Notes under the pieces: model-generated
What the model was told of the DNA's origin: nothing
The model's input: only the letters and a program-made list of their open reading frames with translations
Database searches by the model: none
Made by a program: the position numbers and the translations under genes
Assembly (NCBI GenBank): GCA_963681505.1
Contig: OY811983.1
Location: 6,383,001-6,447,000 of the forward strand
Source of the DNA: Eunapius fragilis
Taxonomy: Eukaryota; Porifera; Demospongiae; Spongillida; Spongillidae
DNA: 64,000 nt
Direction of reading: 5' to 3'
Shown here: in pieces, positions 1 to 9,280 of the stretch
Numbering within the stretch: the stretch's first letter is position 1
Layout: each line of letters starts with the position of its first letter

Positions 1-3000
1 GCCCACCATCACATGACCACAGACTCACCATCACATGAGCACAGGCCCACCATCACATGACCACAGACTCACCATCACTAGCTATCTTTTGAAGAACGTC
101 CACTAACGTTCCAGATGACTCCACTAACATCCGCAGATGCACCGTGTCCCCCTTGTCAACTTGCAGCTAAATTGATTGGCTAAAATACAACATCAGAATA
201 ACACAAGGCAACTTACTATCTCCACAGATAGTCTGTCAGATGGAACAGATTCCACAACCAATTCAAGTTCCTGAATGAAATGAAGGAATTCAACACAAAC
301 GTGATAGTTCTGTTAGCCAAGCAAGCCACCTTTTCTGACAAAGTTGAGTGTTTGTCCGAGAGAATTGTGCACTTAAATGCCTGGGCAGGCAACACCCTCA
401 GCCTCATCTTTAGCTCTGTCAGTTGGTCCTCTCTCAAGATGGCGTCATTTCCAAAGTCTATGTACCGCACAATGTACTGAAGGGGGGCACATTAAATGGC
501 AACCAAGGTACCAGCAGTACTTACCCTGTCCCCCTCCACGCTCTCAACTCTGGCCCGATACCACAGCATGTCTTCAGAATACAGTGCTAAATAATGCCCG
601 CCTTGGTGCACTGGGGAGCTAACGCGAGGAGGACTCTCGCACTCCTTCCTATGTGCAATGAGAAGTAACATACAAGGGGGCGTGGTTAGGATGTGCACAT
701 ACAAGGGGACGTGTGTAGATACAAGGGGGCGTGGTCAGGAAGCACGCACACGAGGGGCGTGGTTAGGATGCACACATGCAAGGGGGCGTGGTTAGGATGT
801 GCACATACAAGGGGTGCGGCCACTTACAAGGAGGTGTGGTCACTTACTGGATCTCACTCTGCATGTCCTGATATTGTTTATCCAAAGGATCAACCTGCAC
901 CCAAAAGGTGCCATCTTTATCGATATCAGTGTTCACAGCCACCACAAGGCGTGCACCTTGAAACAACCAATCACATTAAAGAGATGCACCAAGTCACCAC
1001 GCCCTAAATTTACATCTACCATTACGTACACGTACCATTACGTACACCTACCATTACGTACACCTACCATTACGTACACCTACCATTACGTACACGTACC
1101 ATTACGTACACCTACCATTACGTACACCTACCATTACGTACACCTACCATTACGTACACCTACCGTTACGTACTGCTGGGTGCAACAGGCCTAGGGAAAG
1201 AGAATCTGTTTCAGCTTCCAATGGTCTGGGGACTTGAGGTAGAGCGTCAATCTTTGCATCCGGTTTCTGGGGCACACAGCTGTCTGAAGAGGTGCCCAGA
1301 CCATCTACTACTATCCTCTCTTCCACTGCAGTGACCTTGGGAGGTGGCTGCTGGTGTCCTGATGGAGGCTGGTGTCCTGGTAGAGGCTGGTGTCCTGATG
1401 GAGGCTGGTGTCCTGATGGAGGCTGGTGTCCTGATGGAGGCTGGTGTCCTGATGGAGGCTGGTGTCCTGATGGAGGCTGGTGTCCTGATGGAGGCTGGTG
1501 TCCTGATGGAGGCTGGTGTCCTGATGGAGGCTGGTGTCCTGATGGAGGCTGGTGTCCAGATGGAGGCTGGTGTCCTGATGGAGGTTGGTGTCCTGATGGA
1601 GGCTGGTGTCCTGATGGAGGCTGGTGTCCAGATGGAGGCTGAGTCTTATAGCGAATGTCTCGACTGATGAGGTCAACAGGCTAATTATGAGGAACACACA
1701 ACACAAGGATGAAGAAAGGCTACACACATACACATCAGTACTTAGTTATTTGCAACAAAATTTTAAATAAGTATCAGTATAACTGTAGGATTGCTTTTAA
1801 GGTCAACAAATCACGTGTGGAACAAATTCTAAATACCTAAAGGTTAAGAATAAAGGATTTTGCATTCCTCAAAGATTAATATAATAATATGGGATCGATG
1901 CAGCAAAAAGGGACCTAGCGCATATTTTTTCAAGTTTTCAAATTATTTCATATTCTAACAGAAATGAATGCCCTCTACAAATTCTTTCTTACGCACTGGA
2001 AATTAGTCTGTCCATCATGGAGTTACAGTGGCCTGAATTTTTAATTACACGTACATTTTTATTGCAAGCATCAACTTTGATACTCCCTTCTGGAAATCTT
2101 TTTAATATGCGCTAGGTCCCTTTTTGCTAACACGACCCCATATTATTCTACCTGACTGTCATCCCGGGGGATAAAAACATTTTTGTCGTTTGGTCATTTG
2201 AAGGGACCTAGCTACATTTAATGGCACTAGCACATAGTATAAGTTCTTTTTAGGATTGGTCCGAGAAAAGTAAGGCTTAAATCTTATTGATACGTCACTC
2301 CCCAAGCCACTCCCACTCCATCCCTAAGCCCCTCCCCAAGCCCCTCCCACTCCACCCTAAGCCCCTCCCCATGCCACTTCCTAAGCCCCTCCCCATGCCA
2401 CTCCCTAAGCCCCTCCCAATGTACGCACCTTGCTGTCTACCATGACTTGTGCAAAGGTCACCACCAATAGCCCGATGTCAAAATGCTCTTCACTTGTGAC
2501 ATCGATCAGTTCGACCAGATAACCTGACCCAGCCAGCTTCTTGACAAGTTTCACAGCTAGCTTGCGACCAGCAACCAAATCTTTGAACTTCCACTTAACC
2601 TGAAAGGAAAACATACTATGTCATGCCCCCCCATGTGCAATGACCACACCTCTCTTCTGTCAAAAGCCACCGTAGGCTCCTCTGTGATATGACAGTCCAG
2701 CACCTTTGAGTGACCATTGGATAAGAATCTAACCGACACATTCACATCACCTTACTCGAAATGGGTACGTCAGAAATTTATCATCCAGTGGGTGGAGCTT
2801 ACACAGCTGCACTTCTTCCACATTTCCATAGTCCATGAACATCACCTGTGCCTTAAAAGAAAAAAGCTCCACCCATAAATCACACCATTTAAATAACTTT
2901 ATTAGCAGCTCACAGATTCAGGCATACTCTTTTCAACACGCGCTCTGTACCATCGGTTGTCCCCACTGTACTGGGCGGCGCAGAGCTGACCAGGGACAGG

Positions 3001-5134
3001 CGGACATTGCAGAGAGGGGTGCATCCCTTGTGGTACAGACGCTCTATTTTAATGTCACCATGGTAATGGATAGTTAAATACAATGACCCCTCTCCCACCC
3101 TCCACCCCCCCAGGCTCACGAGATGGCCCTGCTGATGTGGTCGAGGATGTTTTGGGTGGCGTCGTCAGGAGCAACAAGCGCGGTGAACCTGCCCGTCGAC
3201 TGCAGAGATCCCACCTCTGTGATGTCATAGCGCTGACCTGTGTAGGCGCCACAAACGTTAACATGCACACTCGTGCCTTTGACTTGGCCCCAGTCCCAAA
3301 ATCTGGCGGCACGTTGGGTAGTGAGGGCTCACCAAGCTGCAGGTCCCAGGGATAGAACGTCACCATGGAGTCCAGAGCACTGCGCACTGAGGCAAGGGAT
3401 GGACAGAACCCACACGAAGAGGTGCAAAATGGGGTGGCAAGTCTGGAGTGGACTTTATCCTTTTGCTCTTTCAACTACACATATGGACAAAGAGGTACCA
3501 CAATTAGCAGCATAACCCACCATCACCACACCACACCATCACACAGCACCATCACCACCCACCATCACCACATCACACCATCACCACCCATCACACACCT
3601 CCACCATCACATCCCACCATCACACATCACCATCACCGCCCATCACACATCACCATCACCTCCCATCACACACCACCATCACCTTCCATCATACATCCCA
3701 CCACCACACCCCACCATCACCTCCCCATCACATACCTCCACCATCACCTCCAACCATACTTTCATCACCTCCCACCACACATCTTCCCATCACCTCCCAC
3801 TACGCCATCACCTCCCACTACGCCATCATCTCTCACCACACACCTCCACCATCACCACACACATCCACCATCACCCCACCACACACATCCACCATTACCT
3901 CCCACCACACCATCACCTCCCATCACACACCTCCCATTACTATGTATACCACACTACCTGCTTCAGTAGGTCCCTTCTTTCCTCTATTGAGGACGACTCA
4001 GATGTGAGCACCCTGACAGATGATGCCTCCAGTGCAGAGAGCCTTGACAAATCAGCGTCACAACCTTCTATGGCCTCCCTTAGACACTCGGACTTCTGTT
4101 GGTGTAAGTCCTCCAATCCTTTCAGAAGCCGCTTCCATGCCAACAAACAAGTCAATGAATAATAGATTATGCCAATATGTATCTAGGCAACAAACCTGTT
4201 GATGTGCACAGATTTCTTCCTGAAGCTGCCTCATATGAGTACACACTTCACTCCGATTAGAATTAAGACTGCTCGGAGTTAACATACAAATGGATAACAA
4301 CATATCTCCTATCCATGGTACTGATCCCATATAATGTAATGCCATAGTTCATCATGTGAAGAACCACCAACGTACACTTAAAGATGTTCAGCATACGTTC
4401 AAAGATGTCTTACAAGTATGGGATGCTCTAAATGTACAGATACGATCAAAGCTAATCTAATGGTTGGGTAAGTCTTTAGGTTGACCATTTTACCAGGTGG
4501 ATTTATCATTAGAGTAATGACCAACTGTTAATTCGTTACATATGATGACGAAAAGGTAAGTTACTTGATTAACATCCAAACGGTAAAAAGCGTGCGAAAC
4601 TAGTGCAACAGCCAGCGGAACATGGCGTTTACAGCAAACCACACTGTCCCGTTCTCGTACTAGCCACGGCCTCCACGGTACTTACTGCTCAGCGAGGTCG
4701 ACAGTGATATCATTCGCTTGTTGCCGGTATTGGCGAAGCATGTCTCGCTGTCTGAACAACAAATGCACAACGAATCTGAACAGCCCATCATTTTAACTTA
4801 ACATACCTCCCGACATCAATTACTTCCGCCGCTAAGGAATCACCACCACACTGTACACAAAGCTATGTTGAGTTGGATACAATACGTTCACAAGTCAATC
4901 AGACCTTAACTTCAATCGCCACTACTTGATGGTCCCGTGTCTTCCCAAGATGGATCTTGGCGGAACAAGACTGGCACAGCGCTAGCCGAGTATTGCCATC
5001 GCCTGCACACAACACCAGCAAATGTCCAACTACCCAGAGATCATTACAAGCATATGCTTACTCTGGCGACATATGGCACATTCCAAAACTGCGAGAGTAG
5101 CTTCGCACAAATCGCAGATACGAGCTTTCTCCAT
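1..5134 (-). CDS. B-box/multi-Tudor germ-granule protein, RNF17/Qin-like (C-terminus beyond the left edge)
   Basis: Multi-exon gene read right to left. It starts at ATG 5134 (MEKARICDLCEATLAVLEC...), followed by a B-box-like zinc module (LALCQSCSAKIHLGKTRDHQ, about 5070-4925) and helical, probably coiled-coil exons (about 4770-4685 and 4155-3960). Extended Tudor modules follow: exons near 3470-3160, 3070-2900, 2745-2640 and 2610-2430 carry the nuclease-like half. A later pair holds ...FWVQVDPLD... (about 940-840), then LYSEDMLWYRARV (about 610-545) and RYIDFGND (about 470-445), the aromatic-cage signature of a methyl-arginine-reading Tudor domain. Between Tudor units lies a Pro-rich linker with a hexapeptide repeat (1350-1660). 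B-box plus several Tudors is the RNF17/TDRD4 and Drosophila Qin layout, which acts in piRNA ping-pong in germ granules; I see no N-terminal RING. The protein is truncated by the window edge. The family is secure; the orthologue name is tentative. Confidence 0.75.
665..850. repeat. Degenerate tandem repeat (intron of Tudor gene)
   Basis: About six imperfect units of roughly 30 bp built around acaaggggGcgtggttagg. They lie between the exon ending near 640-700 and the exon at about 840-960 of the minus-strand Tudor gene, so they are intronic. Confidence 0.7.
1018..1175. repeat. 16-bp minisatellite made of splice-donor-like units
   Basis: About ten near-perfect copies of taccattacgtacacc. Read on the transcribed (minus) strand each unit contains GGTGTACGTAATGGTA, so every unit offers GT-rich donor-like strings (gtacgtaa). 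The array starts right after the exon ending ...DSLSLGL... of the Tudor gene and so fills the beginning of that intron. Confidence 0.8.
1350..1645 (-). repeat. 18-bp coding minisatellite, (HQPPSG)n linker
   Basis: About 16 copies of an 18-bp unit (ggaggctggtgtcctgat on the plus strand). In the frame that joins the flanking coding sequence (RDIRYKTQPPSGHQ... entering, ...HQQPPPKVTAVEERIV leaving) it encodes a His-Gln-Pro-Pro-Ser-Gly hexapeptide array between Tudor modules. Other frames read DTSLHQ or LMEAGV and are shadows. The low substitution rate between units suggests recent expansion, and length polymorphism is likely. Confidence 0.75.
1883..2147. mobile_element. MITE-like element with ~45-bp terminal inverted repeats
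   Basis: The left end aataatatgggatcg...agcaaaaagggacctagcgcatat is matched in inverse orientation by the right end (atatgcgctaggtccctttttgct...cgaccccatattatt). A 24-nt core is identical. The interior is AT-rich and non-coding. It sits in a large intron of the Tudor gene. A further partial core (gaagggacctagc) lies at about 2200. The target duplication is not clear, perhaps an AT dinucleotide or longer. Confidence 0.75.
2295..2420. repeat. Short C-rich tandem repeat (intron)
   Basis: Repeats of ctaagcccctccc(c/a) in tandem, several copies. They are intronic, just downstream of the Tudor exon at about 2430 on the minus strand. Confidence 0.65.
3510..3950. repeat. CAC/CATCACC simple-repeat intron
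   Basis: A stretch of about 440 bp made of cac, catcacc, cccacca and similar words lies between Tudor-gene exons ending near 3475 and starting near 3955. The long His/Thr/Pro open frame on the plus strand comes from composition and is not a gene. Confidence 0.8.
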
Positions 5135-5213
5135 CTAAATTACGCTGTGACCGCCCTACTATAGTATGATGGAGTTAAAAAATAATAATTAATATTATTA
5201 AATTGTAAACACC

Positions 5214-5846
5214 TCAACACACTTTTCCAATGTAACGAGTTCTTGGGTATGTAGCTTGAAGCTGTGGCCACTGAACTATTATGCAGTCCGCTATATAGTA
5301 CAGAATTCTCGCCGACAAAGACAAGTGTTCCACTCTACAAATGCTTTCCACGTAACATATTTTGATTTTCTTGACTCCAAAAAATGCGAACAAGTAGGCG
5401 CAAAAGCACACGGGAATACACGTTCCAGGACCATTACAGAGCACGAGATCGGGCCATGTACGAAGAACAAGTGGCAAGGAGGACATCAGTGCGATGAGGG
5501 TTGAATACACGCTAGTGATGTAGCTTTGAAGGACCTCGCGGGCTCGTGGTATCCACTCGACAGCTGCTGTCCCGCCTTTGGAAGCCTCAAACGCTTCAAC
5601 CTTTTCCAAACTCATTTTATCTGTTTGTCCAAGGACATACACTCGAGGGCGGTAACGATCAACATTCAATCCACTCAATAACCGTAGCATCTCTGTTGTA
5701 TGCCCACCTGAGCCCATGACAATAAGCGTCTTGCACGGGGACGTCCGAACCCTAGGTGGCAGCTTTCCATTTGCTGATGATAGCTGAATAAATCTTATAA
5801 GACACACTATTAAGATGCCGACCCCGATGGTGATAACGCCCACCAT
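5214..5846 (-). CDS. ALG14: ALG14, membrane-anchor subunit of UDP-GlcNAc transferase
   Basis: Single exon of 210 codons, full length for the family (about 200-220). An N-terminal membrane segment (MVGVITIGVGILIVCLIRF) is followed by the Alg14 motif VMGSGGHTTEMLRLL, then RPRVYVLGQTDK, a second hydrophobic stretch, CNGPGTCIPVC and the CYVESICRVEHLSLS segment, ending WPQLQATYPRTRYIGKVC. ALG14 recruits catalytic ALG13 to the ER membrane to add the second GlcNAc to dolichol-PP-GlcNAc in N-glycan assembly. The start at 5846 is fixed by the hydrophobic anchor. Only 34 bp separate this ATG from that of divergent PSMB7. The Tudor gene starts 80 bp downstream on the same strand. Confidence 0.97.
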   Translation of the reverse strand: MVGVITIGVGILIVCLIRFIQLSSANGKLPPRVRTSPCKTLIVMGSGGHTTEMLRLLSGLNVDRYRPRVYVLGQTDKMSLEKVEAFEASKGGTAAVEWIPRAREVLQSYITSVYSTLIALMSSLPLVLRTWPDLVLCNGPGTCIPVCFCAYLFAFFGVKKIKICYVESICRVEHLSLSARILYYIADCIIVQWPQLQATYPRTRYIGKVC

Positions 5847-5880
5847 CGCCAGTGCGCTTTATTAAGAAACCGCTGACAAA
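5847..5880. promoter_or_regulatory. 34-bp gap between divergent ALG14 and PSMB7 start codons
   Basis: The two start codons face each other with 34 bp between them, so 5' UTRs and core promoters must overlap each other or the coding sequences. No TATA box is visible. Shared initiation is inferred from geometry only. Confidence 0.6.
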
Positions 5881-7289
5881 ATGGCGGGGTGTGCTGTAAC
5901 AGAACTTCCAAGCGGTGGATTCTCGTTTGAACAATATGCGAGGTGCGGATTTGCTACTTTTTTTCTGTTGTATTGTATTTAAATATTTTTACAACCTAGG
6001 AATGAGTTGCTAAGAAGGTCTGGTGTAACATTTCCAACGCCAGTTAAAACTGGTACCACCATTGCTGGCATTGTATTCAAAGTAATATTTTCCTCAAAGC
6101 CTATTGCATTTAACTACACCTTTTTCCCCTAAGGATGGTGTCATACTGGGTGCTGACACACGTGCCACGGGGGTAAGTATGTTACCATTTAAATGCCAAT
6201 CATTTGCACGCTAACTTAGGGATCAGTGGTAGCCGACAAAAATTGTGCTAAAATCCACTATATTGCCAAGAACATATAGTGAGTATCGGAGCTAAAGTGG
6301 CCCTTGTGCGTGCGTGTGATGGTTGTGTATGTTTCTCACTTGCCAGCTGTTGTGGGGCGGGTACCGCTGCAGACACTGAATACACTACGGAAATGATTTC
6401 TTCTCAATTGGAGCTCCACCGACTTACCACTGGACGTAAGGTATGATGGTAATGTTGCTTTCAAAGTTCAATGCACTCACTTGAATATAATTCAGCTTAG
6501 AGTTACAACTGCTCTTCAGCTGTTGAAACAGTACCTCTACAGGTGTGTTCAATGACCACATCAGTGTTCATTGGTGATTGATTATGTGTGCATGTGTGTT
6601 GTGTGTGTGCGCATGTGTGTTGTGTCGGTGCGTGTGATGCAGATACCAAGGGCACATAGGAGCATATCTGGTCCTGGGTGGTATGGACATTACTGGTCCG
6701 CAGTTGTTCACTGTTCATGCCCATGGCAGTACTGACAAGCTTCCATATGTGGCCATGGGTGAGAAGAAACAGTATTGGATCAGTTTATTTACAGTTGCGG
6801 ACCACTGCTGATAATAGGGTCAGGGTCTTTAGCTGCTATGTCCATGTTTGAAGATCGTTATAAACCCAACATGGAGGTGGGTGTGGTCTTCTTTAAAATG
6901 TTGGTAATATTTTATATTGACTCTCTCTAGCTGGAAGAAGGCAAGAAGCTTGTTAGAGATGCAATAGCCGCAGGCATATTTAATGATCTTGTGAGTTCCA
7001 TTATATCTCTGATGTGAGGCATTGACTGCTGTTCATGGTCACTCTCAGGGTTCGGGCAGCAATGTGGATATGTGTATTATCACGGCAGATAAAGTGGAGT
7101 ATATACGACCTTATGAAATAGCTAATGTCAAAAGTGAAAGGTAATAAATGCACTTGCACTGAGAGTTTCGTTATACCAAATATTTCTTGCAGAACTGGTA
7201 ACTATGCTTACAACCCTGGCACCACGTCTGTGCTCAATTCTTCCGTGTGCCGTTTCGAAGTTACGTCAGAAGACGTCATGGAGTATTGA
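5881..7289 (+). CDS. PSMB7: Proteasome 20S subunit beta-2 (PSMB7)
   Basis: Nine or more small exons. Exons seen by eye include 5881-5942, 5999-6081 and 6134-6172, then exons carrying [106 protein letters not shown] and [17 protein letters not shown], ending ...SEDVMEY at TGA 7289. The propeptide [20 protein letters not shown] precedes KTGTTIAG, in which the first Thr after Gly is the mature catalytic N-terminal threonine (trypsin-like site). Introns are 40-90 nt. This is the constitutive beta-2 subunit. It is divergent with ALG14 and tandem with the glycosyltransferase gene 83 bp downstream. Confidence 0.96.
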
Positions 7290-7372
7290 TGGCGTAGATG
7301 TAACTTGGAAAACAGTATACCCGTCGATAATTAACATTTTTCATAACACCTAATAGTGCTGATTACAATCTA

Positions 7373-9256
7373 ATGTGGCGCGCTTTGAAGGGGCGGGGCT
7401 CGGATGTTCAACCTTGGTTCGAGGAGGCGATGGTTCGCACCTGCGGCCATATTATTTGGCTTATATTATTTGGGCACTTGGCTGGCAATCGACCTGCTGG
7501 GTAAGTGCATGCATCAGCGATGTACGTTTACCAAAGGCATACTCTTGTCATTTTGATTGAAGACGCTCGTCAGAAGGCGGAAGCCATTCCGTTCCACAAA
7601 GGTCCGGGATTATTTTGTTATGGCTGCGATGATACGGCTTCTTTCCTTTCAGCAGCTCTGAATCCATCGTATGATTCGCTGTGCTCAAAGGAAGAGGCGG
7701 TTAGCGGTGAACCCGAGTGGTCGGATTCCGGTGGTGGTGGTGGTGTTATTGTGTTAGGTGCTCTGACTGCGGTTGGATCTTGGCTGACGCTTACGTTGGT
7801 GGGTGGAGGAGTACGTGTCTTCCCCATTGCACACAGTAGCGAGGTCACGGTGGATGAGTTGGTGTGGTATAGAAGAGACCAGCTGCTCAACGCGGGGATA
7901 CGTGTACATGTCGTTGACACAACCTCAATGCTATCAAGCCTTCTGGAGACAGCCAATATATCCAACGTTGTTTATGTCCCAGGACTTGTAGAGAGCAACG
8001 AAATAGACAACTTAGACAACAAGCTGATGAACGAAGATTTGAACAACTTTATCTCCATCCTAGAAGTTATCAAGAACATACGTCTGCGTTCATTTGTGCT
8101 GCTGAGCAGGTCGCCCTCCAGCAGTGCACCATTATTGGCAACCTGGTCACACAGCTTTGAAGCAACCCTGTCAGTTTACCACAGGCTGTACCATATCCCT
8201 GTAGTAGTCGTAAGGACGGGAGATTTGTACGGTCCATGGACGCATTTGACTCTTAATTCAATTTCTCAAAGTTCTTACCAGAAGGGCGGCTTGCACCAAT
8301 GCTGGTACATAGCTGATGTAGCACTAGTTGTACGCACAGCACTGCCAATCAGAACACACTGCCTTGTGGTAAGCACTGAAGACTGCAACAACACCGTGCT
8401 CAGATCTGACGCACAAGGTCTCTGGGGCCAACTTGATGCATTGTCATTGCACAATCTCGAGGACAGTATATTTCGTTCTAACCTGTGGGGCAGGGCTTAT
8501 GTCCAGAGGGACGCGGGGAAAGAAGTCGTGATGACATCATACTTTACAACAGCACGTGATCCTCAGTGGAACGTTTCAAGACCTCCAAACCATTTTCAGT
8601 ACATGTTAGAATGGTACCAATCACTGAAGCAGCTTGGCTTGGAGGCAGTCGTCTTCCATGATGGGTTGGATGCTGGATTCATGCACAGAGTGCTCAGAGA
8701 TTACAGCAAAGTGACTTTCGTGTTAGTTCCATCACTCCAGAACAGAAGCACCAATGACGCAAGATTTTATGCATACCAAACATACCTGGACAACCATCCT
8801 GATATCTCCATGGTGCTGCTCACTGATATCAGTGATGTGAGGTTCCAAAAAAATCCTTTTTCCCTCATGCACCTCCTTGGAGACAACATCTACGTAGGAA
8901 CCGATATAGATGTATTTCCTAGTGTCAAGTACATGCCTTGGATTGGTCAGAAGTTAGAAGCATGTCTTGGACACCATGCTGCTCCCATGTACCAAAGCCT
9001 GCAGTGTCTGTCAGAGCTAGACACAGTGTACAATGCGGGCGTGATAGGAGGAACCAGACATGTGATGGCGGCAGCCCTCTGGTGGATCACACGCTACCTG
9101 AGTGTCAGCCCCGCCCACTTGAACTGTAATATGGCTGCTGTGAACGTTGCGCTTCACCGACATTTCTATGGGCGTATATTCACTGGCTTTCCCCTGGTAA
9201 GCAGGTTCATGTGCAAGCAAGCATCCCCTAAAGGTGTGTACATCATACACAAATAG
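7373..9256 (+). CDS. Type II membrane fusion: degenerate extended-SDR (epimerase-like) domain + GT-A-like glycosyltransferase
   Basis: ATG 7373 begins a short exon with a hydrophobic signal-anchor (CGHIIWLILFGHLAG); ATG 7430 is an alternative start in the same frame. GT at 7501 and AG at 7536 would remove a stop and join phase-correctly to the long exon 7537-9256. About residues 120-320 resemble an extended short-chain dehydrogenase: VIVLGALTAVGSWL in place of GxxGxxG, then NVVYVPG, VVVVRTGDLYGPW and CWYIADVA. The catalytic YxxxK is not there (the position reads LATWSHSFE). About residues 335-625 look like a GT-A domain: YFTTARDPQ, VLLTDISDVRFQKNPF as DxD-like metal site, YVGTDIDVFPS, NAGVIGG. 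It probably acts in the Golgi on an unknown acceptor. Stop 9256 lies 24 bp from the stop of the convergent M16 gene. The domain calls are my inference from motifs. Confidence 0.75.
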
Positions 9257-9280
9257 ATCACATCAAACGTCTTTGGTCCT

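Noticed and set aside
1350..1640. CRISPR-like regular repeats
   Set aside because: Units are directly adjacent with no unique spacers, the frame is coding on the minus strand, and the genome is an intron-rich animal.
3365..4162. 265-codon His/Thr/Ser-rich plus-strand frame
   Set aside because: Covers a CAC/CATCACC intron and is antisense to Tudor-gene exons.
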